Source: Megasphaera elsdenii
Lineage (GTDB): Bacteria; Bacillota; Negativicutes; Veillonellales; Megasphaeraceae
Assembly (NCBI RefSeq): GCF_020539865.1
Contig: NZ_JAJBQV010000008.1
Coordinates: forward strand, 22,415-86,414
DNA: 64,000 nucleotides
Direction of reading: 5' to 3'
Below, piece after piece: positions 28,948 to 37,020 of this stretch. The notes under the pieces were generated by a model. It had not been told where the DNA came from. It worked only from the letters and a program-made list of their open reading frames with translations, and made no database searches. Position 1 is the first letter of the stretch. The number at the start of each line of letters is the position of its first letter. Position numbers and translations under genes: made by a program.

Positions 28948-29849
28948 TTTATACAGTTACGTTTAATCCATCATTAGACTATGTCGTCCATATGAAGACC
29001 TTTACGGCTGGTGACATCAACCGGGCAGAACAGGAAATGATTTACCCTGGCGGAAAAGGTATCAACGTATCCCTCGTCTTGGGAAACCTTCATATTTCGT
29101 CCAAGATGCTCGGCTTCATCGCCGGTTTTACGGGCCGGGAAATCGAACGGCTGGCGAAAGCTAATGGCGGCGATACGGATTTCATTACTCTCGACGAAGG
29201 CTACTCACGGATCAACCTCAAAGTCAGCGCCGACGATGAAACGGCTGTCAACGGCATGGGACCGCACATTCCGGAAGAAAAACTGCAGGCCCTGCTGACC
29301 CAAATCGATGCCCTCAAAGCCGGTGACACGCTGGTCCTGGCCGGCAGTATCCCCAGCGATATCCCCGATGATATTTATGAACAGATTCTCAAACGCCTTC
29401 AGGGCCGCGATATCCGCGTCGTCGTCGATGCCACCGGCGACCTTTTGAAGAATGTCATCAAATATAAACCGTTCCTCATCAAACCGAATAACTTTGAATT
29501 AGGCGAATTGTTCAGTGTCAATCTCCATACAGATGAAGAAATCGTCGTCTGCGCCAAACAGCTTCAGGCCATGGGGGCCCGCAACGTCCTCGTATCCCTC
29601 GGCGGTGACGGCGCCCTGCTCCTCGGCGAAGACGGCCAGGTATACCGCCGCCAGTCCCCGAAAGGCACGCTGGTCAACTCCGTCGGTGCTGGCGACAGCA
29701 TGGTCGCTGGTTTCCTGGCCGGTTTTGAAGCGTCTAAGGGCGACCTTCAAGAAGCTTTAAAAATGGGTATCAGTGCCGGCAGTGCTTCGGCATTCCATGA
29801 ATGGCTGGCTACGGAAGACGATATCAAAGAAGTATATGCTACCTTATAA
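28944..29849 (+). CDS. fruK: 1-phosphofructokinase
   Basis: 301 aa from GTG 28944, overlapping the fruR stop. It phosphorylates fructose 1-phosphate to fructose 1,6-bisphosphate. The PfkB fold is shown by TFNPSLDYVVHM, YPGGKGINVSLVLGNL and the catalytic NSVGAGDSMVAGFLAGF with Asp as base. Length and opening favour 1-phosphofructokinase over tagatose-6-phosphate kinase, and the FruA neighbour agrees. After its stop comes a 440-base gap carrying a decayed mobile element. Confidence 0.93.
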   Translation: MIYTVTFNPSLDYVVHMKTFTAGDINRAEQEMIYPGGKGINVSLVLGNLHISSKMLGFIAGFTGREIERLAKANGGDTDFITLDEGYSRINLKVSADDETAVNGMGPHIPEEKLQALLTQIDALKAGDTLVLAGSIPSDIPDDIYEQILKRLQGRDIRVVVDATGDLLKNVIKYKPFLIKPNNFELGELFSVNLHTDEEIVVCAKQLQAMGARNVLVSLGGDGALLLGEDGQVYRRQSPKGTLVNSVGAGDSMVAGFLAGFEASKGDLQEALKMGISAGSASAFHEWLATEDDIKEVYATL

Positions 29850-29871
29850 AACGATGAACACGCATTTTTAT

Positions 29872-30258
29872 CTTTTCCCGCCAGAAGACTCCCACCTCTT
29901 AGGTGGGGGATGAATGGCGAGCTTATGGTATCATATTAATAGCAGTTAGAACTTCTGCGAGAACAAAAAAGTATTTTCAATAAACGGTCTTTAAGTCGTT
30001 TTCGGAGGAGCACTCCCCCCCCTTTGCCGCAGCACGACGCAATAGGCGAATCGCGACGGGTAGAAAAGAAGTGCAAAATGTGTATCTACTCAAGTAAGCA
30101 GAACTTCGATTTCGAGGGACTGTGTAAGGGGCTTTTGGATAGCCCTTTGAGAATAAGGATATCCTGACAGCTAACTCCTTTGGGATAGGTTGTCAGGCGT
30201 TAGTCCATGTATCAAACTTCTCAAGAATCTCCCGCTTCTATAAGCGGGAGAGGTTCAA
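29872..30258 (+). mobile_element. Decayed IS200/IS605-type element (no transposase), in the fruK-fruA gap
   Basis: No gene is present in this ~387-base segment. The left side has a 7-bp hairpin CCCACCTCTTAGGTGGG (29891-29907). The right side has a 9-bp hairpin (CTCCCGCTT/AAGCGGGAG, 30229-30250) inside GAATC-hairpin-GAGGTTCAA, the pattern I recall for right ends of TnpB-bearing IS605-family elements such as ISDra2. The left boundary is set after TTTAT (29867-29871), a plausible target motif, and is uncertain. It is a non-autonomous derivative oriented with the operon. Confidence 0.6.
30095..30258 (+). ncRNA. Omega-RNA-like structured segment at the element's right end
   Basis: Predicted stems are AAGGGGCT/AGCCCTTT (30126-30148), CTGACAGCTAAC with GGTTGTCAG (about 30164-30196) and the terminal hairpin before GAGGTTCAA. 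In IS605-family elements this end of the transcript is the guide RNA scaffold for TnpB, and the bases after TTCAA act as guide. Here the 'guide' would be ATATATAGTTGATAAGAGAA, which runs into the fruA ribosome site. Assignment rests on structure and end motif only. Confidence 0.45.
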
Positions 30259-30289
30259 ATATATAGTTGATAAGAGAAGGAGAGAAATA

Positions 30290-32239
30290 ATGCGTATTGT
30301 AGATTTACTCAAGAAACAGAGCATCGACCTCAATGCGTCTGTAGCCGACAAGGCCGCTGCCATCGACCATCTGGTCGATCTCATGGCCGCTGGTGGCAAC
30401 CTGAACGACAAAGAGCTGTACAAGCAGCGCGTCCTCGCTCGTGAACAAGAAGGCAGTACGGGCATCGGCGAAGGCATCGCTATTCCCCATGCTAAGACGG
30501 AAGCCGTCAACGAACCGGGTCTGGCTTCGATGATCGTCCGCGACGGCGTCGATTACGAAAGCCTTGACGACGAACCGGCTCACCTGTTTTTCCTCATCGC
30601 CGCTCCAGCTGGCGGTGCTAACGTCCACTTGGAAGTATTGAGCCGTTTGAGCCGTATGCTTATGGACGACGATTTCCGCGACAACCTGATGAAGGCCAAG
30701 ACGCCGGAAGAATACCTGGCTATCATCGATAAGGCCGAATCGGAACAGGTCGCAGCAGAAGAAGCCGAAGCTGCCGCAGAAGCCGCTGCAGAAGAAGCAC
30801 CGGCAGAACCGGAAAAGACAGCTCCGTCGGATCGTCCTTATGTCATCGGCGTTACAGCCTGCCCGACGGGCATTGCCCATACCTACATGGCGGCAGAAGC
30901 CTTGGAAAATAAGGCCGCTGCTATGGGCGTCGATATCAAAATAGAAACGAATGGTTCCGGCGGTGTTAAGAACCACCTGACCCAGGCTGATATCGACCGC
31001 GCTGTCGGCGTCATCGTCGCCTGCGATAAAGACGTACCGGTCCAGCGTTTTGCCGGCAAGCCGGTCATCTTTACGAAAGTCGCTAACGGCATCAAGATTC
31101 CGGAAGAACTCATCCAAACTATCCTTGACGGTAAAGCCCCCATTTATCAGGGCAATGAATCGTCGTCGGAAGCCGTCGATGTCGAAAGTGCTGAAAAAGA
31201 AAGCATTGGCCGTCAGATTTATAAACACTTGATGAATGGTGTATCCCATATGCTGCCCTTCGTCATCGGCGGCGGGATCCTCATCGCCTTGGCTTTCCTC
31301 TGCGATATGGATAACGCCGGTACCGCTAACTTTGGCAGCGGTACACCGCTGGCTGCCTTCCTGAAGAACGTAGGCGGCCTGTCCTTTAGTATGATGATGC
31401 CTATTCTGGCAGGTTATATTGCCATGAGTATTGGCGAACGGCCGGCCCTCATGCCCGGTATCGTCGGCGGTTTCCTGGCAACGACAGGTGGTTCTGGTTT
31501 CTTCGGCGCCCTCTTTGCCGGCTTCATCGCAGGGTACCTCATCATTTTCCTGAAAAAAGCGCTGGCCCATTTGCCGGAAGCCTTGGACGGCACGAAGTCC
31601 ATCCTCTTCTATCCGGTCCTCGGTCTGGTCCTCATCGGCGTCATTATGACTTATATCATCAATCCGCCGACTTCTGTTTTTAATACGTGGCTCTTCGATG
31701 TCCTCAATAGCATGACCACATCGAGCCGCATCGTTCTCGGTTTCATCCTGGGCGGCATGATGTCCATCGACTTCGGCGGTCCGATCAACAAAGCGGCTTA
31801 CGTCTTTGGCACGGCCTCCCTCATGAGTGCCAGTGGTCAGGCTGTCAGCTCGGGTATCATGGCTTCGGTCATGGTCGGCGGCATGGTTCCGCCTTTGGCG
31901 ATTGCCTTGGCTATGCTCATCTTTAAAGGTAAATTTACGCCGAAAGAACGGCAGTCGACGATTACCAACTTCATCATGGGCCTGTCCTTCATCACAGAAG
32001 GGGCCATTCCTTTCGCAGCATCGGACCCGATCCATGTCATCCCGCCCTGCGCTATTGGTGCAGCCGTTGCCGGTGCCCTTTCTATGCTCTTCAACTGCGC
32101 CCTTCCGGCTCCTCACGGTGGTATCTTCGTCTTTGGTGTCATTACCAATTGGCCGATGTACATTGTCGCCTTAGTGGTCGGCGTCATCGTCGCAGCCATC
32201 CTGCTCGGTATTTTCCGCAAAAAACGTCCGCAAGATTGA
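30290..32239 (+). CDS. fruA: PTS fructose transporter, IIABC fusion
   Basis: 649 aa. It takes up fructose and phosphorylates it to fructose 1-phosphate. The IIA domain (1-~150) has its phosphorylated His67 in GEGIAIPHAKT. An Ala/Glu-rich linker (about 155-180) leads to IIB, with Cys191 in VIGVTACPTGIAHTYMAAEA. IIC (about 300-645) is hydrophobic and includes FGGPINKAAYVFGTA and SFITEGAIPFAASDP. The product feeds FruK, encoded upstream. The ribosome site GAAGGAG lies directly behind the mobile-element remnant. Confidence 0.95.
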   Translation: MRIVDLLKKQSIDLNASVADKAAAIDHLVDLMAAGGNLNDKELYKQRVLAREQEGSTGIGEGIAIPHAKTEAVNEPGLASMIVRDGVDYESLDDEPAHLFFLIAAPAGGANVHLEVLSRLSRMLMDDDFRDNLMKAKTPEEYLAIIDKAESEQVAAEEAEAAAEAAAEEAPAEPEKTAPSDRPYVIGVTACPTGIAHTYMAAEALENKAAAMGVDIKIETNGSGGVKNHLTQADIDRAVGVIVACDKDVPVQRFAGKPVIFTKVANGIKIPEELIQTILDGKAPIYQGNESSSEAVDVESAEKESIGRQIYKHLMNGVSHMLPFVIGGGILIALAFLCDMDNAGTANFGSGTPLAAFLKNVGGLSFSMMMPILAGYIAMSIGERPALMPGIVGGFLATTGGSGFFGALFAGFIAGYLIIFLKKALAHLPEALDGTKSILFYPVLGLVLIGVIMTYIINPPTSVFNTWLFDVLNSMTTSSRIVLGFILGGMMSIDFGGPINKAAYVFGTASLMSASGQAVSSGIMASVMVGGMVPPLAIALAMLIFKGKFTPKERQSTITNFIMGLSFITEGAIPFAASDPIHVIPPCAIGAAVAGALSMLFNCALPAPHGGIFVFGVITNWPMYIVALVVGVIVAAILLGIFRKKRPQD

Positions 32240-32320
32240 TTGCGTTATGGCTATAAATCGTATACACTATATTTGTAGCTTTATCTCATATTCTATATTT
32301 CCTAAAAGGAGGAATTTATC

Positions 32321-32578
32321 ATGAAAGAATTCGAATTTGTTGTCACTGATCCCCAAGGTATCCACGCTCGTCCGGCCGGCCTTTTGGTCAAAGAAGCTAA
32401 AAAATTTGAATCCAATATTAGCGTATTCAAAGGCGCCCGCAAAGGCGATTTAAAGAAAATCTTCACCGTCATGGCTCTCGGCGTAAAACAGGGCGAAACG
32501 ATTAAAGTACAGGTAGAAGGCGCAGACGAAGAACAGGCAGCTAGTGCTGTAGAAGCCTTCTTGAAAGAAAACTTCTAA
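32321..32578 (+). CDS. ptsH: Phosphocarrier protein HPr lacking the regulatory serine
   Basis: 85 aa. HPr passes phosphate from enzyme I to IIA domains. The active His15 is in GIHARPAG. At position 46, where Firmicute HPr has the serine phosphorylated by HPr kinase (LKSIMGVM), this protein has Lys (LKKIFTVMALG). It therefore cannot be controlled by Ser46 phosphorylation. It lies between fruA and ptsI, 20 bases before ptsI, with AAAGGAGG upstream, so the operon encodes a complete phosphate relay for fructose. Confidence 0.92.
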   Translation: MKEFEFVVTDPQGIHARPAGLLVKEAKKFESNISVFKGARKGDLKKIFTVMALGVKQGETIKVQVEGADEEQAASAVEAFLKENF

Positions 32579-32598
32579 TTCTTTGAGGAGGAAAGTAC

Positions 32599-34230
32599 AT
32601 GCTGACGTTAAAAGGTAAAAGTGTCTTCTCCGGTATCAGCATCGGACCGCTGGCACTGTTCCATCGTAATACGATTTCTACGGCCGTACGGCCAATCGAA
32701 GACGTCGATGCCGAGATCGCGCGTTTCCAGAAAGCCCGCGAAGAAGCTATCGGCCAGCTCAAGGACTTGTATGTCAAGGCTGTAGATAAAGTCGGTGAAG
32801 AACAAGCCGCTGTCTTTGAAGTCCATCAAATGATGCTTGATGACGATGACTATATCGAAGGTATTGAAACCAAGATTCGCGATGAAAAAATGAATGCTGA
32901 AGCCGCTGTCGACCAGACGGCTCAGGAATTTGCTGAAATGTTCCGTTCCATGGAAGATGCTTATATGCAGGCCCGCGCAGCTGATGTCCTCGACATCTCC
33001 CGCCGTGTAGAGCAGCAGCTCTGCGGCGGCCCGGGCATCGACTTCAGCAATTATGACCACGTTATCATCGCAGCTGATGATTTGGCTCCCAGCGAAACGT
33101 TACAGCTCGATACGGATAAGATTCTCGGCTTTGTTACGTCAGCAGGCAGCACGAACTCGCATACGGCCATCCTGGCCCGCACCCTGGGCATTGCTGCCGT
33201 CGTCAGCACGGGGACACAGCTCCATAACGACGTCGACAACATGACGGCCATCATCGATGGCACGACGGGTACGGTCTACATCAATCCAGATGAAGAAACC
33301 ATGGCAGCTATGAAGAAGCAGCAGAAGGAAGAAGAACTTCGCGTTGCCGCCTTGGAACAGGTACGCGGTGTTCCGACGGTTACCCAAGATGGCAAGAAAA
33401 TCAACCTCTATGCCAATATCGGGAATCCCGGCAATCTGCCGCAGGTCCTGGCCAACGATGCCGAAGGTATCGGCCTCTTCCGCAGTGAATTCCTGTATCT
33501 TGAAAGCAGTGACTATCCGACGGAAGACCAGCAGTTCGAAGCCTATAAACAGGCTGCCGAAGCTTTGCAGGGCAAGACCGTCGTCATCCGCACGCTGGAT
33601 ATCGGTGCCGACAAGAAAGTCGACTACTTCCAGCTCGACCCGGAAGAAAATCCGGCCATGGGCATGCGGGCTATCCGCATCTGCCTGACCCGTGTCGACC
33701 TCTTTAAGACACAGCTCCGGGCTCTCCTGCGCGCTTCGGCTTATGGCAAGATTGCTATTATGTTCCCGATGATTATTTCCGTCTGGGAAGTACAGCGGTG
33801 CAAAGAAATCCTCAACGAAGTCCGTAAGGAATTGGATGAAAAAGGCATTTCCTACGATAAGGATATGGAAGTCGGCATCATGGTCGAAACGCCGGCTGCT
33901 GCCGTCATGAGCGAAGAACTGGCTAAGGAAGTCGACTTCTTCAGCATCGGTTCCAACGACTTGACCCAGTATACCCTGGCTATCGACCGCCAGCAGACCA
34001 AGCTCGATGCCTTCTTCGATCCCCATCATCCGGCTGTCCTCAAGCTCATCCAGATGACTATCGAAAACGGCCATAAAGCTGGCATCTGGGTCGGCATCTG
34101 CGGCGAACTCGGTGCAGACCTGACACTGACTGAAACGTTCCTGCGCATGGGCGTAGACGAACTCTCCGTCAGCCCGCCGTCGGTCCTGCCGCTCCGTGAA
34201 AAAGTACGCTCTCTTGATTTGAGCAAATAA
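32599..34230 (+). CDS. ptsI: PTS enzyme I
   Basis: 543 aa. It autophosphorylates with phosphoenolpyruvate and passes phosphate to HPr. The active His188 is in SAGSTNSHTAILARTLG. The PEP-binding C-terminal half shows GIGLFRSEFLYL, MGMRAIRICL and SIGSNDLTQYTLAIDR, plus GICGELGAD. It is slightly shorter than usual (570 aa) but contains all domains. It ends the fructose operon before a large terminator. Confidence 0.95.
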   Translation: MLTLKGKSVFSGISIGPLALFHRNTISTAVRPIEDVDAEIARFQKAREEAIGQLKDLYVKAVDKVGEEQAAVFEVHQMMLDDDDYIEGIETKIRDEKMNAEAAVDQTAQEFAEMFRSMEDAYMQARAADVLDISRRVEQQLCGGPGIDFSNYDHVIIAADDLAPSETLQLDTDKILGFVTSAGSTNSHTAILARTLGIAAVVSTGTQLHNDVDNMTAIIDGTTGTVYINPDEETMAAMKKQQKEEELRVAALEQVRGVPTVTQDGKKINLYANIGNPGNLPQVLANDAEGIGLFRSEFLYLESSDYPTEDQQFEAYKQAAEALQGKTVVIRTLDIGADKKVDYFQLDPEENPAMGMRAIRICLTRVDLFKTQLRALLRASAYGKIAIMFPMIISVWEVQRCKEILNEVRKELDEKGISYDKDMEVGIMVETPAAAVMSEELAKEVDFFSIGSNDLTQYTLAIDRQQTKLDAFFDPHHPAVLKLIQMTIENGHKAGIWVGICGELGADLTLTETFLRMGVDELSVSPPSVLPLREKVRSLDLSK

Positions 34231-34231
34231 T

Positions 34232-34286
34232 AAAAAAGGCGCTGTCGCATGAAGCTGTTTTGGCTTCGTGCGGCAGCGCTTTTTTT
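34232..34286. terminator. Bidirectional terminator between ptsI and the convergent binding-protein gene
   Basis: AAAAAGGCGCTGTCGCATGAAGC pairs with GCTTCGTGCGGCAGCGCTTTTTTT around a 7-base loop. It is the longest copy of the window's shared terminator family and has A and T runs on both sides. It also contains the stop codon region of the gene on the other strand. Confidence 0.85.
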
Positions 34287-35100
34287 ATTTCAACACTTCG
34301 TCCGAGCTGGTTGGGAGATTCGGCATATCCGTGTTGAACCATTTCTTGTAGATTTTCTGGAATTCGCCCGATTCTTTCAATTTTGCCATGGCGTCGTTGA
34401 CTTGTTTCAACAATTCTTTGTTGTCTTTGTTGATGGCAAAGGCCAGGTATTCCGGCTTCGTATCGGGGATATTGATGACATCGAACTTTCCTTTGCCGTC
34501 CTGGGTCAGGAAGTAATCGGCAACCGGTTTGTCGAGGATAGCTGCCGGCGAGCCGCCGACCTGGAGTTCCATAATGGCTTCGGAGTTGTTATCGAACTGT
34601 TTAATTGTATAGCCCTGTTCTTCAGCGTATTTAGCCCCTGTCGTGCCGACTTGGACGGCAATCTGCTTGCCCTGCAAGTCGGCTACAGAATGGACACCGC
34701 TGTTTTTCGGCGTTAAGATGACCAGTTTCGATTCGTAGAACGGAGCGGCAAAGGCGACTTTCTGAGCTCGTTCCTTGGTCACCGTCATACCCGTAGCGGC
34801 GATATCCATGTCACCTTGCTGGATGATGGGTATGATACCGGAAAAAGCGATGTTGTTAAATTCGATGTCCCGGCCCATTTCTTTGGCTACGGCACGGATC
34901 AAATCCATTTCAAAACCCTTGTATTCCGACGATTCGTCGCTGTCTTTGAATTCAAAAGGAACGAACGTCGCATTGGTAGCGACGCGAAGCGGCTTCTTCA
35001 TGTCGTTGGCGCTATCTTTCTTATCACTGCCGCAGCCGGCCAGCATGGACGCAGCTAAGACGCCCGTAAGCAAAGTAGCACCTAATTTTTTCGTATTCAT
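34285..35100 (-). CDS. Amino-acid ABC transporter substrate-binding lipoprotein (GlnH-like)
   Basis: 271 aa. A lipoprotein signal is clear (ATLLTGVLAASMLAGC, lipobox LAGC). The mature protein is a type 3 solute-binding protein: LRVATNATFVPFEF, EYKGFEMDLIRAVAKEMG, DIAATGMTVTKERAQKVAF and LQGKQIAVQVGTTGAKYAEE. The pattern is that of glutamine or polar amino-acid binders. No permease or ATPase gene is adjacent, so it must work with a transporter encoded elsewhere. A likely promoter (TATAAT in reverse at about 35146-35151) lies upstream. Confidence 0.88.
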   Translation of the reverse strand: MNTKKLGATLLTGVLAASMLAGCGSDKKDSANDMKKPLRVATNATFVPFEFKDSDESSEYKGFEMDLIRAVAKEMGRDIEFNNIAFSGIIPIIQQGDMDIAATGMTVTKERAQKVAFAAPFYESKLVILTPKNSGVHSVADLQGKQIAVQVGTTGAKYAEEQGYTIKQFDNNSEAIMELQVGGSPAAILDKPVADYFLTQDGKGKFDVINIPDTKPEYLAFAINKDNKELLKQVNDAMAKLKESGEFQKIYKKWFNTDMPNLPTSSDEVLK

Positions 35101-35170
35101 ACAATTCCCTCCAGAAATTGAATAAAAATAAATTTATGCTTATTATTATACCTATTTTATAGGAAAAAGT

Positions 35171-35200
35171 AAAGGGCTTGTCGCTGGCGACAAGCCCTTT
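35171..35200 (-). terminator. Terminator after the sodium:solute symporter gene
   Basis: AAAGGGCTTGTCGC-TG-GCGACAAGCCCTTT is a perfect 14-bp stem. On the minus strand it is followed by ACTTTTT, so it ends the gene to its right. Confidence 0.85.
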
Positions 35201-35221
35201 ACCGTGATTCGTAGTTTGTGG

Positions 35222-36628
35222 CTACTTCTTCAATTCTGGCATCTTGATAGGCGTCTTATCTACGAGGCGGACGATGAGGAGGGTGATGATGCAAATAATC
35301 CATTCAAAGTAGATGACGTGAGGCAGGATGCGAATCTGCGGGCAAAGCTGCCAGGCGAAGAGGCCGATGATGCCGACGAAGGTTGTCCAGAAAGCCGTGT
35401 TCTTGCGGCACAGGGTCGGGCAGAACATGGTGCACAAGAAGACTAACGTGAAAGCCGTTGTCAGGCTCAGTCCGATAAGCATGATTTTAACGATACCGAC
35501 GGCATTGAAGGCCAGCCACAAGGTACCCGCACCGATAATGAGGATAATCAGGCGGTTGGCTTTGACATAGCTTCCTTCCGAAATATCCGGCTTGATAAAA
35601 CGTTTAAAAATGTCCTGAGAGATGAGTGTACCGGCGCCGAGGAGAATCGTGCAGGCCGTCGATACATCGGCTGCCCAGAGGGCAGCCAGGGTCATACCAG
35701 ACGAAAAAGGGTCGAGGCTCATGATGATCTGAGGCAAGGCCATAGTCGGATTGATGCCCGGGAACTGGGCTTTGGCGGCCAGGCCGAGAATAGCCGATAA
35801 GAAACCGACCGGGAAGATAAGCACGCCGCCGAGGATAAAGCCTTTACGGGCGGCACTGGCGTTCTTAGCGCCGCAGGCAATCTGAACCGGTCCTTGAGCC
35901 GTAATGGCCTGAGTCGTCATGACGATGATCCAGCCCATGAGGACGGCGAAAGACAGGCCGCCCATGGGGGAGAACCAGTTGAAGTCTGCTGCCGGCAGGG
36001 CGGCATTGATACCGCTAATGCCACCATCTCGGAGCAGGATACGGACGAGAGAGTAAAGGATGCCGAGATAAATGACAGTGACGCTGAGGATATTGGATAA
36101 ACCGGAGGACCAGAGACCGCCAATGGCCGTGATGCCGATGAAGACGACGGCACTGGTAATCATGCCGGCGTGCATGGAGAAAATATCTGGCATGAGGGCG
36201 TGTAAAATAGAACCGCCGGCGACATACTGCAAGGACGTGATGCAGATCATAATCAGGGACAAGCCGATGACGCTGATGATGCGGGCTTTTTTGTCGTAGC
36301 TCCGTTCAAAGAGTTCTGGAATGGTTGTGCAGTTCAAGGAACGATATTTGCCGGCCGCAACAAAGCCCATAACGATGGCGCCGATGGCCCAGGCTGCATT
36401 GTACCAGCCCGCAGCCAGACCGATTTTCGTCGCACTTTCGGCGACGCCGACTGTCGAAGCTGCGCCGACAGCCATGCCAGTGATGCTGACGGCGACCAGG
36501 CCTGTAGAAAACTGACGGCCTGCAAATAGATATTGTGTTGGGTTCTGACTGGCCCGGTGTTTGACGTAGAAAGAAATGGCAAATAATAAAATGATGTATA
36601 AGATGACAATACATAATTGAATCGACAT
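35222..36628 (-). CDS. Sodium:solute symporter (SSS family)
   Basis: 468 aa from the ATG of MSIQLCIVILYIILLF, six bases or so after AAAGGAGG; a frame reaching 36706 has no ribosome site. About 13 hydrophobic segments are visible. Family features: QYLFAGRQFSTGLVAVSITGMAVGAAST (the SSS N-terminal pattern), GWYNAAWAIGAIVMG and AADVSTACTILLGAGTLISQDIF near the Na+ site. The substrate is not clear from sequence. The divergent neighbour is a pantothenate-pathway unit, so a pantothenate-type (PanF-like) symporter is possible but unproven. Confidence 0.82.
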   Translation of the reverse strand: MSIQLCIVILYIILLFAISFYVKHRASQNPTQYLFAGRQFSTGLVAVSITGMAVGAASTVGVAESATKIGLAAGWYNAAWAIGAIVMGFVAAGKYRSLNCTTIPELFERSYDKKARIISVIGLSLIMICITSLQYVAGGSILHALMPDIFSMHAGMITSAVVFIGITAIGGLWSSGLSNILSVTVIYLGILYSLVRILLRDGGISGINAALPAADFNWFSPMGGLSFAVLMGWIIVMTTQAITAQGPVQIACGAKNASAARKGFILGGVLIFPVGFLSAILGLAAKAQFPGINPTMALPQIIMSLDPFSSGMTLAALWAADVSTACTILLGAGTLISQDIFKRFIKPDISEGSYVKANRLIILIIGAGTLWLAFNAVGIVKIMLIGLSLTTAFTLVFLCTMFCPTLCRKNTAFWTTFVGIIGLFAWQLCPQIRILPHVIYFEWIICIITLLIVRLVDKTPIKMPELKK

Positions 36629-36756
36629 TTTCTCTCTATCCTCCTTTAACTTATAAAATTTAATAATTGCAACGCTAGTTCCCGCTAAAGGAACGCGATA
36701 CACCACAATTTAAAGACATTATAGGATAAAATAAAGAAAAATACAAGGAGAGACCG

Positions 36757-36785
36757 TTGCATCGAGTTCCTAAATATGGTATGAT
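36757..36785 (+). promoter_or_regulatory. Sigma-70 promoter of the BASS transporter-panC operon
   Basis: TTGCAT (36757-36762), 17 bases and TATGAT (36780-36785). Transcription from about 36792 would produce a leader of roughly 230 bases before the TTG start at 37021. Confidence 0.7.
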
Positions 36786-36791
36786 ACGGCC

Positions 36792-36983
36792 GAGGCAAAA
36801 GATAGCATCACCTGGTGTGAGTTATACTTTTTTCTGATATTTCGCAAGATGGTTTTGTCATCTGCTTGGATCTGATTCAGACCGAGACAGAAAGGATTAG
36901 GTGGGATTGTTACAGATTTCACCTGCACTATGGATTTTTGTCGCTTAGACACCTTTCGGTCTGTGCCGGAAGGTGTTTTTTTG
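36792..36983 (+). promoter_or_regulatory. Attenuator leader (candidate riboswitch) before the panS-like gene and panC
   Basis: The terminator is ACACCTTTCGG/CCGGAAGGTGT (36949-36976) followed by TTTTTTT. Upstream, CAGACCG...AAAGG (36878-36895) can pair with CCTTT and CGGTCTG (36953-36963) of the terminator, which would form an antiterminator. The same CAGACCGAG can instead pair locally with CTTGGATCTG (36865-36874). Further hairpins are GCAAGATG/CATCTGC (36844-36864) and AGGTG/CACCT (about 36899-36923). This is a classic two-state layout; I recognise no known class, though a pan-motif relative is possible. Confidence 0.7.
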
Positions 36984-37020
36984 TTCTTTTGCCCCAGATT
37001 CCAATAGGGAGGTTTTTTGG

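Noticed and set aside
30011..30022. Run of eight C residues as a phase-variation tract
   Set aside because: It is in the non-coding mobile-element remnant and affects no reading frame.
29872..30258. IStron or group I intron in the fruK-fruA gap
   Set aside because: IS605-like ends are present, but I could not find group I core elements (P, Q, R, S), and the gap is intergenic so splicing would have no purpose.
30267..30271. TTGAT just after the mobile-element right end as a target motif
   Set aside because: TTGAT is the ISDra2 target, but the target should lie on the left side; this five-base match is probably chance.
30305..32116. 603-aa reading frame opposite fruA
   Set aside because: It is the antisense shadow of a clear PTS gene; composition is His/Asp/Arg-biased nonsense and no ribosome site is present.
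36792..36983. T-box, TPP, lysine, glycine or c-di-GMP riboswitch
   Set aside because: None of the conserved core sequences (for example TGGNACCGCG, CTGAGA, or the GEMM loops) is present, so I call only a candidate leader.
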